From Bacillota bacterium (GTDB lineage: Bacteria; Bacillota; UBA4882; UBA8346): 64,000 nucleotides of DNA. The stretch's first letter is position 1. Every line of letters starts with the position of its first letter. The notes under the pieces were generated by a model. That model had not been told where the DNA came from. It searched no databases and saw only the letters and a list, made by a program, of their open reading frames with translations. Below are positions 7,403-15,115 of this stretch, in pieces. The stretch spans positions 85,800 through 149,799 of the forward strand of contig JAEZJQ010000126.1 in NCBI GenBank assembly GCA_023436305.1, written 5' to 3'. The position numbers were made by a program, and so were the translations under genes.

Positions 7403-9601
7403 TTATTTGCCCCGAAGAGGCGTTCCGTACCGCAATGTCCGACTGGCGTTAAATACCGCCAACACCGTCACCCCCACATCGGCAAATACCGCTTCCCAGA
7501 TGCTGGCCACACCCAAGGTTCCCAGGAAGATGAAAAACCCCTTTACTCCTAATGCCAGATAAATATTCTGCCGGACAATACTTCGGGTGCGCCGGGCGAC
7601 CTCCACTCCCAGCGCCAATTTGGAAGGTGCATCCTCCATCAACACCACATCCGCGGCCTCAATGGCGGCATCGCTACCCAATCCTCCCATAGCAACTCCG
7701 ATATCGGCCCGAACGATCACCGGAGCGTCATTAATACCGTCCCCGACAAAGGCCAATCTCTGTTTGCGCCGGTTCTTGAGTTCTTTTTCCAATTCTTCAA
7801 CCTTGCCGACTTTATCTTCCGGTAAAAGTTCCGCAAAAAATAAGTCGATTCCCAATTCCCGGCTAACCTGTTCCGCCACCGATTTTTCATCCCCGGTAAG
7901 CATTACCGTCTTCCGAACCCCTAATTGTTTTAGGCGGCTGATGGTTTCTTTGGCATCTTCCTTCAGTTCATCGGAGATCAGGATATACCCGGCGTATTTG
8001 CCGTCAATTGCCACATAAACGCTGGTCCCAATGACATTACAATCTTCGTGGGCAATGTTTTCCCTGTGCAATAACCGATCATTTCCGGCCAGGACTTTGC
8101 GGTCATTTACCACGGCGCTAATTCCATGCGCTGGAATCTCGTGATAATCCTGTACTTGTTCCCCGGAAACCTTTTTACCGCCAATCTCTTCGTATGCGTT
8201 CCGGATTGATTGGGCAATCGGGTGATTACTGTAGATTTCCACACCGGCCGCGGCAGCCAGCAGTTCATCCTTGGTAAAATTATTTTTCGGCACAATTTCG
8301 GTAACTCTAAAAACCCCTTTGGTGAGAGTGCCGGTTTTATCAAAGACGACTGTATCCAGTTCCGCCAATGCGTCCAGAAAATTCGCCCCTTTGACTAAAA
8401 TTCCCTTCTTGGAAGCGCCTCCGATACCACCAAAATACCCTAATGGAATTGATACCATTAATGCGCATGGACATGATATCACAAGCAGTACCAAAGCCCG
8501 GTAAAACCATTGGCTAAAGGTAGCCCCAGGCAATAATAACGGCGGTATAACGGCAATAAGAGCCGCCATGCCAACCACTACCGGGGTATAGTAATGGGAG
8601 AATAAAGTAATAAATTGTTCAGTCGGGGCTTTTCGTTCGCCGGCCTTCTCGACCAGATTCAAAATCCGGGCCACCGAAGATTCTTTGAACAATTTTAATG
8701 TTTTTACAGTTAAAAGCCCCTGGCCGTTAATCATTCCGGCCAAAACCTTTTCACCATGCTCCACTTTACGAGGGACCGATTCCCCGGTCAAGGCCGAAGT
8801 GTCCACAAAGGAGGTTCCTTCGATAATCTCTCCATCCAACGGAATCTTCTCCCCCGGTTTAACGATAATCGTCCGGCCAACTTCCACTTCTTCGGGTTTA
8901 ACTTGCCGCAAGCCGTCATTTTCCTTTAAATTGGCGTATTCCGGCTGAATACTTAACAGAGCGGTAATAGAGCGCCGGGATCGATTAACCGCCCGGTCTT
9001 GAAAGTATTCGCCCACCGTGTAAAAGAGCATGACTCCGGCTGCTTCGGGCAATTGATGAATGGCGATAGCCCCGCCGGTGGCGATGGCCATCAGAAAACT
9101 CTCATCAAACAATTGGCCGCGAACCAGCTTTTTCACCGCACGGGCCACCACCGGCCAGCCAACTAACAGATAAGCCGTGAGTAAAACTGCATACTCCGCC
9201 CAGGAAAACGGCGTTTGATGCAGTGGTTCGTTAAATATGAGCCCGATAAGAAATAATATTCCGGTACCGACAATCAGCCCAAGTTTATTTCTTTCATTTG
9301 TTTGGGTGTTTTCCAGTTTCTTGACTTTTTTCAACTCCGTATCGAGCTTCACCGCGCAATGGGCGCAATCCAAACCGTCCGTCGAACAGCGAAGGGTGGT
9401 TTCTTCATTCGGTTCCAGTTTCACTTCCGGTTCGACCCGGTCGATTACCGCGCGGGCTTGTGTCTCCAACTTTTCCGGCAATTCAATACTTAACGAGTTA
9501 AAATTGACGGTTACATTCTCCAGACCGTTCACTTTCCGGAGTTCCCGCTCGATTTTGGCGGCGCAACTCGGGCAATCCAGTCCCACCAAAGAATAGCGCA
9601 T
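7403..9601 (-). CDS. cadA: Heavy-metal P1B-type ATPase (Cd/Zn/Pb exporter)
   Basis: A 732-residue metal-transporting P-type ATPase. It has an N-terminal HMA domain (LDCPSCAAKIE), and a second HMA that is clearly truncated: GLDCAHCAVKL and one helix, then directly into the first membrane helix. Core motifs are SALTGES, the membrane metal site SCPCALMVS, phosphorylation loop DKTGTLT, HP in SNHPIAQS, and hinge GDGINDAP. The CPC motif plus the CadC-type repressor immediately upstream indicate export of Cd2+, Zn2+ or Pb2+ from the cytoplasm. It is the second gene of a two-gene operon. The half-size second HMA is the only oddity and may be regulatory. Confidence 0.93.
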   Translation of the reverse strand: MRYSLVGLDCPSCAAKIERELRKVNGLENVTVNFNSLSIELPEKLETQARAVIDRVEPEVKLEPNEETTLRCSTDGLDCAHCAVKLDTELKKVKKLENTQTNERNKLGLIVGTGILFLIGLIFNEPLHQTPFSWAEYAVLLTAYLLVGWPVVARAVKKLVRGQLFDESFLMAIATGGAIAIHQLPEAAGVMLFYTVGEYFQDRAVNRSRRSITALLSIQPEYANLKENDGLRQVKPEEVEVGRTIIVKPGEKIPLDGEIIEGTSFVDTSALTGESVPRKVEHGEKVLAGMINGQGLLTVKTLKLFKESSVARILNLVEKAGERKAPTEQFITLFSHYYTPVVVGMAALIAVIPPLLLPGATFSQWFYRALVLLVISCPCALMVSIPLGYFGGIGGASKKGILVKGANFLDALAELDTVVFDKTGTLTKGVFRVTEIVPKNNFTKDELLAAAAGVEIYSNHPIAQSIRNAYEEIGGKKVSGEQVQDYHEIPAHGISAVVNDRKVLAGNDRLLHRENIAHEDCNVIGTSVYVAIDGKYAGYILISDELKEDAKETISRLKQLGVRKTVMLTGDEKSVAEQVSRELGIDLFFAELLPEDKVGKVEELEKELKNRRKQRLAFVGDGINDAPVIVRADIGVAMGGLGSDAAIEAADVVLMEDAPSKLALGVEVARRTRSIVRQNIYLALGVKGFFIFLGTLGVASIWEAVFADVGVTVLAVFNASRTLRYGTPLRGK

Positions 9602-9646
9602 TTTTATTTCCTCTTCTCTCGTAATTGTGTCTATATTGGGCCATTT

Positions 9647-10027
9647 TTACCTTCCTTCGGCAAAATGCTCCTGCGCTTCGCGGATCAGATTTAATATGTG
9701 TTCATCGTCTAACGAATAGTAAACCATTTTTCCGTCGCGGGTATACTTTACTAGCCGAAGGGCTTTTAGGAGCCTCAGATGATGGGAGACCGCCGGGAGG
9801 CTCATTTCCAGAATTACGGCGATATCACAGACGCAAAGTTTCCGGTGGGCCAAAAGGTATAATATTTTTGTCCGGGTCTCATCGCCTAAAACCTTAAAAA
9901 TTTCCGATAACCCGGCAACTTCCAAAACTTTTTCCCGTAAGCCGTCAATGCCGTCTTCCGAAGGACAAAAGTTGTCGCATACGTCCGGATTATTTTTGGT
10001 TGGCTTAATTTTACTGGTCTGATCCAT
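9647..10027 (-). CDS. cadC: ArsR/SmtB-family metal repressor (CadC type)
   Basis: A 126-residue winged-helix repressor. The metal ligands match the CadC pattern: Cys17 and Cys21 in the N-terminal arm (VCDNFC) plus Cys65 and Cys67 in the helix motif KLCVCDI. The recognition helix is MSLPAVSHHLRLLKAL. CadC proteins release the operator when Cd, Pb or Zn binds, derepressing the linked ATPase, here cadA 45 bases downstream. AGGTAGG precedes the ATG. A perfect palindrome lies in the promoter just upstream. Confidence 0.92.
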   Translation of the reverse strand: MDQTSKIKPTKNNPDVCDNFCPSEDGIDGLREKVLEVAGLSEIFKVLGDETRTKILYLLAHRKLCVCDIAVILEMSLPAVSHHLRLLKALRLVKYTRDGKMVYYSLDDEHILNLIREAQEHFAEGR

Positions 10028-10048
10028 TGCCTACCTCTCAATATAACT

Positions 10049-10066
10049 ATTAAGTAATTGCTTAAT
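10049..10066. promoter_or_regulatory. Candidate CadC operator
   Basis: ATTAAG-TAATTG-CTTAAT is a perfect 6-6-6 inverted repeat whose inner edge lies 22 bases upstream of the repressor's ATG, where an ArsR-type autoregulatory operator is expected. Confidence 0.65.
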
Positions 10067-10192
10067 TGTAATTATAAAAAAATTAATTTCGGTTGTCAAG
10101 TTCAATCACGATGTTAAAATATTCCAGTAACCTTTCGTGATATTATTATAATTGCATACTGTTTCCACGGTATCGACCCAAGCAAAATCAGG

Positions 10193-11440
10193 CTACGGTT
10201 CCGGTTCTAAGATTGGTTTTCCGGCCTCAATCAACACTTTGTTGCTAACTATGAACATACTTTGGACCAACAGCAACAAACCGGTTCCGATCAATAACCA
10301 TTCTATTTTAACAAAGTCGGCTACTGGTCCAAACACCAGCATTCCCACCGGCATCATAATGCTGGTAATCATCCCCAAAACACCAAATACCCTCCCCAGA
10401 AAATCCTTTTCCACCTTCTGCTGGAATAAAACCGTAGCCGGTATATTAAAGATTGGCATGGCGATTCCAATGAGCCCCATAAAAAACAGATAAATCCCGA
10501 AAACAGGAATAACTCCCAGGGAAAAAGTACCGGCTCCAATAACAAGGTTTGATAGCGCCATAGTGTGAACCTTGTTTTTGAAACCGCCCCAAGAAGCCAT
10601 GATGATGCCGCCCAGCATCATACCAACAGAAAAAATGATTTCAATTGCCGTTAAACGCCAAACATCGTTGCCAAAACTACGTGTGACCTGTAGAGGCGTT
10701 AAAAAGGCGACGGGAGCCGCTAATATAAAGAAGATCGCGTTAAACAAACAAAATGCCTTAATAAAGTCATGATTTTTAATATAGATGAAGCCTGCGCGCA
10801 TATCCCCGAAATAGCTGATTGTTTGCTTATTTAAGGCTTTTGCATGAGCCGGAACATGCAAGAACAAAAGTAATATTAAAATCGCTATCGCTGCCGTAAT
10901 GACATCGATAAAGAATATTGCTTCGATGGTAGCCAGCGTTAGCAGTGCGCCGCTGAGCATCGGAGACACCAGCATAACCAATGATTGTATACTACTGTTG
11001 GTTGCGTTTACCTTGGTAAGTTTATCCTCCGGCACAAGTTGGGGTAGAATGGCTCCTATCGCCGGCGTTTGAATTCCCGACCCCAGCGCGCGGATGGCGG
11101 ACGCCACAAAGAGCAACCATACCGCATCATATTTCATAATAAACAGTATGGCTAAAATTAGCGTTGCTATTGCTATCATACCATCGGACAACATAATGAG
11201 CGTTTTGCGATTATACCGGTCAGCCCATACCCCTGCAAACGGTGAAAGAAAAAAGGTCGGCAGAAAACCGCAAATTATTGCGATGGTCATCATTACTCCG
11301 GATTGTGTTTGTAAGGTAATATACCATGTAATCGCATACTGAACCAGCATTGATCCAAAGAGCGATATGTTCTGGCTAGCCAAAAAGAGTATGATATTCT
11401 TTTTCCAATTTTGATTCATAGCTAAATTCTCTCCAATCAT
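10193..11440 (-). CDS. Mef-like MFS efflux pump
   Basis: A 415-residue, 12-TM exporter of the MFS_3/Mef class. It opens NWKKNIILFLASQNISLFGS, followed by WYITLQTQSG and the GVWADRYNRKT loop-2/3 motif, as in macrolide efflux proteins MefA/MefE. Two starts are possible: ATG at 11440 (GGAG six bases upstream) or ATG seven codons later (GGAGAG nine bases upstream). A 440-base leader separates it from the ABC-F gene and holds its own promoter, a seven-codon leader peptide ending Arg-Leu-Arg and a strong hairpin. That layout is the one known for macrolide-inducible mef genes. The drug substrate is inferred. Confidence 0.85.
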   Translation of the reverse strand: MIGENLAMNQNWKKNIILFLASQNISLFGSMLVQYAITWYITLQTQSGVMMTIAIICGFLPTFFLSPFAGVWADRYNRKTLIMLSDGMIAIATLILAILFIMKYDAVWLLFVASAIRALGSGIQTPAIGAILPQLVPEDKLTKVNATNSSIQSLVMLVSPMLSGALLTLATIEAIFFIDVITAAIAILILLLFLHVPAHAKALNKQTISYFGDMRAGFIYIKNHDFIKAFCLFNAIFFILAAPVAFLTPLQVTRSFGNDVWRLTAIEIIFSVGMMLGGIIMASWGGFKNKVHTMALSNLVIGAGTFSLGVIPVFGIYLFFMGLIGIAMPIFNIPATVLFQQKVEKDFLGRVFGVLGMITSIMMPVGMLVFGPVADFVKIEWLLIGTGLLLLVQSMFIVSNKVLIEAGKPILEPEP

Positions 11441-11591
11441 TTTTATCTCCGAAAGTAATTTTCTCCGGTCATTATCTTATGATAAAGCGTCCTACCCGAA
11501 TCGTGAAAAAAATTTCGTTTTCATTTTGAAGTTTGTATGGTCATATTAGTTACTCCCGTATTATCCATCCTATTTTCATCATTTTGTTTGG

Positions 11592-11638
11592 AAATAAAAA
11601 TGCAGATCACCGTCTGCAAAGCAGGCTTTGATCTGCAT
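11592..11638 (-). terminator. Strong hairpin with T-run (terminator or attenuator)
   Basis: ATGCAGATCA and TGATCTGCAT form a perfect 10-bp stem with a secondary CTGC/GCAG stem in the loop. On the minus strand it is followed by TTTTTATTT. It lies between the leader peptide and the Mef-like gene, so it may be the regulated terminator of that leader or the end of ABC-F readthrough transcripts. Confidence 0.75.
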
Positions 11639-11778
11639 ATCCACGATAAAAAGATAAACGAATAAAAAGGGTAACTTTAAAAAGGTCCAACCCCTATTCC
11701 ATGTCCTAATTCGTAAAATAAGCAGATTAAAAAAGCCCACTCTTGTGGATGGTATATTACCGCTTTTTCAATGGTAGC

Positions 11779-11802
11779 TTATCGTAAACGAACAGAATAC
11801 AT
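11779..11802 (-). CDS. Leader peptide MYSVRLR (candidate macrolide-sensing uORF)
   Basis: ATG TAT TCT GTT CGT TTA CGA TAA encodes seven residues ending Arg-Leu-Arg. GGAGG stands 10 bases before the ATG and a good sigma-A promoter is just upstream. Established knowledge: the Arg/Lys-X-Arg/Lys arrest motif, as in MRLR of erm leaders and MTASMRLR of the mef leader, stalls macrolide-bound ribosomes and switches attenuators. The next gene downstream is a Mef-like pump. The match in motif, size and context is good, but stalling is inferred. Confidence 0.7.
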   Translation of the reverse strand: MYSVRLR

Positions 11803-11834
11803 GGAATTGTGTCCTCCAATTCATATATTGATAA

Positions 11835-11863
11835 ATACTATCATAAAAGCACGGATATTTCAA
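11835..11863 (-). promoter_or_regulatory. Sigma-A promoter of the leader/Mef-like unit
   Basis: On the minus strand TTGAAA, a 17-base spacer and TAGTAT sit between the ABC-F stop codon and the leader peptide. The pump can therefore be transcribed independently of the ABC-F gene. Confidence 0.6.
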
Positions 11864-11879
11864 GGTGGTCCTATTATTT

Positions 11880-13532
11880 TTATAGTCTATCTTTCAGGCG
11901 CTTCAGTTCGTCTAATAATTCATAATATTCCTTATCCAGCAGGGGTAGTTCATCCTTCTTTAATGGCATCGATAATTTTCCGATGACTTCCGAAAGGCGG
12001 TTTTGCAAAATATAAATCTGATTTTTAGTATCCGCTTGATTATCATCGACTAAACATTTATTTCTTCTGTCCGCCAAATATTCGTCATAGCTTCCTTGAA
12101 ACATCGTTATTCCATGATTTTCAATGGTCATTATGTGATCCGCCACGGAACTTATAAATCTTCTGTCATGAGAAACAAACAATAAGGTTCGATCATAGTC
12201 TCTAAGCGCTTCCTCGATAACTTCCAGCGAATTAATATCCAAATAATTCGTAGGCTCGTCTAAAATCAGCAGATTTATTTCTTGTAAGAGTATTTTGGCG
12301 AAGGAAACCTTAACTTGCTCTCCCCCGCTTAACACATTTATCTTTTTATAAACATCCTCCCTTTTCAATAACAATCTTGCCAGGAGTATTCTGGCAAAGG
12401 TTTCATGGTAGATGCTCGTTTTCATTATATTTTCCAGGATAGTCAGGTTATCGTCCAAGATGCTCATATCCTGACTAAAGTATCCTATCTTGGCTCCTTG
12501 GGCAATTTTAATTGAATCATCATGATTGATTATCAGTTTGATTAAAGTAGTTTTCCCGCATCCATTAGGGCCGATTAAGGCTATCTTGGAGCCATTATCG
12601 ATATGAAAATCCGCATCTTTCAATAGGATCTTCTCACCAAATATCTTGGTTATCTTTTGGCCTTCGATAATTATTCGGCTATGGAGCTTCGTGGAATCCA
12701 TTACATCGAACTTAATGCGCTCTTGTTGTTTAGGTTTTTCCTTAATCTCTAGCTGGTCTATTCTTTTTTCAACATGTTTCACTGCTTTCTCAAGATTCGC
12801 CTTTGCCTTTTGATTTCCCATTTTGTGAAGTCTAGCCTCGGAATTACCCATTCGTTTTGGAGTCTTTCGTATACTCTTTACTTTTTGATTGGTTTCATGG
12901 ATCACTCCTTCAAGGCGTTTCTTTTCGGTTATATACTCCTCGTACTCAAATTGAGCTTTTACTCTCTCATGAGTCTTTTGAGTCGCATAGTCACTGTAGT
13001 TGCCATTATATATTTTAATCTTACCATCCTCGATCTCCAGTATCTTGTTGCATAGTTTATCTAAAAAGCTTCTGTCGTGCGAGATAAGAACCAATGCTCC
13101 CTTGTATTCTTCAAACCCCTTCTCGATAAGCTCAATGCCTTCCATATCCACATTACTCGTGGGCTCATCGGCAAATATCAATAAACTACCCTTACTTAAG
13201 CTTTCGGCAATTTTAAATCGAGTCTTCTCTCCACCACTCATAGTCTCATTCCAAACACTCTCAACCTCGAATTTTGAGGCCATTTCGTCACTAATCCTTC
13301 TGCTTTCGGCTTCCTCAAGCTGGGATATATATGAATATTTTCCGTATAACTTAACCCATCCTTCATCAGGCTCTAATCTCTGGCTTAAAATATTAATTAA
13401 AGTGGTTTTACCTACTCCATTGGCGCCTACAATCCCTATTCTATCCTCGGGATAGATGGTTAAGTTATCGATATCCAATATCAATCGATCACCAAAATAT
13501 TTTTTTATCGTACGACACTCGAGCAATGCCAT
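11880..13532 (-). CDS. ABC-F ribosome-protection ATPase (CplR/Vml/Lsa-like)
   Basis: A 550-residue soluble protein with two ABC domains and no membrane segment. Domain 1 has GANGVGKT, MSGGEKTRF and IFADEPTSNVD; domain 2 has GPNGCGKTT, LSGGEQVKV and LILDEPTNYLD. The inter-domain linker (about 190-260) is long, basic and coiled (KTPKRMGNSEARLHKMGNQKAK), the form seen in antibiotic-resistance ABC-F proteins. Those proteins reach into the peptidyl-transferase centre and displace lincosamides, pleuromutilins, streptogramin A or macrolides. AGGAGGGG precedes the ATG but is part of a terminator-like hairpin, so expression looks attenuated. The likely role is intrinsic antibiotic resistance together with the downstream Mef-like pump. 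Drug specificity cannot be read from sequence. Confidence 0.88.
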   Translation of the reverse strand: MALLECRTIKKYFGDRLILDIDNLTIYPEDRIGIVGANGVGKTTLINILSQRLEPDEGWVKLYGKYSYISQLEEAESRRISDEMASKFEVESVWNETMSGGEKTRFKIAESLSKGSLLIFADEPTSNVDMEGIELIEKGFEEYKGALVLISHDRSFLDKLCNKILEIEDGKIKIYNGNYSDYATQKTHERVKAQFEYEEYITEKKRLEGVIHETNQKVKSIRKTPKRMGNSEARLHKMGNQKAKANLEKAVKHVEKRIDQLEIKEKPKQQERIKFDVMDSTKLHSRIIIEGQKITKIFGEKILLKDADFHIDNGSKIALIGPNGCGKTTLIKLIINHDDSIKIAQGAKIGYFSQDMSILDDNLTILENIMKTSIYHETFARILLARLLLKREDVYKKINVLSGGEQVKVSFAKILLQEINLLILDEPTNYLDINSLEVIEEALRDYDRTLLFVSHDRRFISSVADHIMTIENHGITMFQGSYDEYLADRRNKCLVDDNQADTKNQIYILQNRLSEVIGKLSMPLKKDELPLLDKEYYELLDELKRLKDRL

Positions 13533-13562
13533 AAAAAAACCCCTCCTGTATCTTTGGAGAGG
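13533..13562 (-). promoter_or_regulatory. Attenuator hairpin overlapping the ABC-F ribosome site
   Basis: CCTCTCC (13556-13562) pairs with GGAGGGG (13540-13546), one G-T wobble, followed by seven Ts and then the ATG. The stem thus acts as an intrinsic terminator and also hides the Shine-Dalgarno sequence. This is typical of antibiotic-inducible ABC-F genes. Confidence 0.7.
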
Positions 13563-13568
13563 ATAGCG

Positions 13569-13615
13569 TCATATCGATATAAAAACCTTCTGCATCAAAA
13601 TAGAAATTTGACCAT
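13569..13615 (-). promoter_or_regulatory. Two overlapping short uORFs in the ABC-F leader
   Basis: ATG at 13615 encodes MVKFLF and its TGA overlaps the next ATG (TGATG). That frame encodes MQKVFISI and ends at 13569, just before the attenuator stem. Neither has a strong ribosome site. They are candidate sensor peptides, placed where a stalled ribosome could block the CCTCTCC arm. Confidence 0.4.
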
Positions 13616-14162
13616 GTGTGTACTAAGAAAGTTTATCAATCCATCAATACATAATACATGCCAAAATTCCAATGCAAATTAAGGTTAAAGTATATCTTCA
13701 CAGGATACCAACAGCTCTAAAGACGCCATCCACTCACAAATTCTAATAAAACGCATAACAACAAAGCCTTTTCTTGGGGCTTTATTTGCTTTTACATAAG
13801 ATTTGAAGTGAATTATATCCTCATGGCTGCCAATACCTTGCCCTTTCTTATAATAAAATTCATAAATCAATTAATAAATCTTTGATAATCTTTAATTATC
13901 ATTATACAAATTACTTCGTTGGTTGTCAATCGGATGACCGTACTGGGAACCATTAAATATTACTAATGCCGCACCCGAATTATCAAACTTGCCATACATG
14001 GAAATATACTTCGAAAATCGATTGTCCGGCAGACTCCTGGCCCGGGATATGTTGAGTTTTGGATAGAAAATTGATGGAAATACGTCAAAAAACTTGAAAA
14101 GTAAATATTCCATGGTATACTACTACATAGTATATAAACTATATTCTTAATGGAGAAAAAAC
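13616..14162. other. Divergent promoter region, no convincing gene
   Basis: AT-rich spacer between the ABC-F leader and the polysaccharide deacetylase. It contains open frames of 60-70 codons without ribosome sites or recognisable motifs. A weak minus-strand promoter (TTGCAT, 17-18 bases, TATGTA-like) near 13640-13672 could drive the ABC-F leader. TATA-rich sequence at 14118-14145 probably holds the deacetylase promoter. Confidence 0.4.
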
Positions 14163-14951
14163 ATGAGTCATTATGTAAAAAAGTATGGTTTATTGATAAT
14201 CTGTCTTTTTTTAGTTATTCTCTATTTCAAAGCCCCATTTCCAATTCAGGCGGAGGATGGTTCCAAAGAAAAAAATATCCTTGTCCTCTGTTATCACCGG
14301 GTTATCCCCAAACCAACCAGCGACTACGATCTGACTCCCGAACAATTGGAAGCTCATTTTCAATATTTTATGTCCAACGGATATACTCCGATTACAGCCC
14401 GCCAATTTTTGGAGTATCGGAAGAAACCTGCTTTATTTCCTGAAAAACCTATCATTTTAACCTTTGATGATGGGTCAAAATCGCATTACACCCAGGTATT
14501 GCCCTTGTTGAAAAAGTACGGGTTCAAAGCAACTTTTTATCTATTTACCAATGCGATAATGCATGGTTCCAAGGAACGTTGGCTTACCTGGGAAGAAGTA
14601 ATGGAAATATCAAAAGCCGGGATGGATATTGGCTCCCACACAGTAACTCATCCGTATTTAACAGCCCGGAACAAAATGGATGAACAGCAGTATAAAGTCT
14701 GGCTTGAAAAAGAATTAACACAATCCAAAAAGGTTTTGGAGGAAAAATTAAATATCCCGGTTAATACCTTGGCATACCCCTTTGGCTTATATGATACGGA
14801 AGTGGAAGCCGCCGCGATACGGGCGGGTTATACAGGCATGCTAACTCTCAATGCGGGTTTAAACGGGCTTCGGGATAATCCACACCGGATGAAACGGCGC
14901 ATTATGGTCAACTCGATAGGTCCAAAAAGTTTAGAAAAGATACTAAACTAA
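14163..14951 (+). CDS. Secreted polysaccharide deacetylase (NodB family)
   Basis: A 262-residue CE4 esterase with an N-terminal signal or anchor (about 7-29). Catalytic motifs are TFDDGS (metal Asp and base Asp), SHTVTHPY (two metal His) and LAYPFGLYD. VLCYHRV near the N-terminus is the short-form PgaB/IcaB-like signature. It would remove N-acetyl groups from a cell-wall or exopolysaccharide outside the membrane. GGAG lies seven bases before the ATG, and a terminator follows the stop closely, so it is monocistronic. Confidence 0.9.
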   Translation: MSHYVKKYGLLIICLFLVILYFKAPFPIQAEDGSKEKNILVLCYHRVIPKPTSDYDLTPEQLEAHFQYFMSNGYTPITARQFLEYRKKPALFPEKPIILTFDDGSKSHYTQVLPLLKKYGFKATFYLFTNAIMHGSKERWLTWEEVMEISKAGMDIGSHTVTHPYLTARNKMDEQQYKVWLEKELTQSKKVLEEKLNIPVNTLAYPFGLYDTEVEAAAIRAGYTGMLTLNAGLNGLRDNPHRMKRRIMVNSIGPKSLEKILN

Positions 14952-14955
14952 AAAG

Positions 14956-14982
14956 TTCCAGCCTGATTTCTGGAATTTTTAT
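14956..14982 (+). terminator. Rho-independent terminator
   Basis: TTCCAG and CTGGAA flank an eight-base loop and are followed by TTTTT. It sits directly after the deacetylase stop codon. Confidence 0.75.
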
Positions 14983-15115
14983 AAAAAATCGGGTGAAAAA
15001 ACAGAGTAGAAAGGCAGATCTTTTTTTATTTTTCCATCCCGCCATTGCGCATCCTCCGGCTCTCATGTATAATAAATGATTGTTGATAACCGTATAAAAC
15101 CCGGAGGAATACCCC

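Noticed and set aside
13685..14113. Open frames of 61 and 73 codons upstream of the ABC-F gene
   Set aside because: They lack ribosome sites and motifs and lie in the leader/promoter region; not called as genes, although the first (TTG start) is not excluded.
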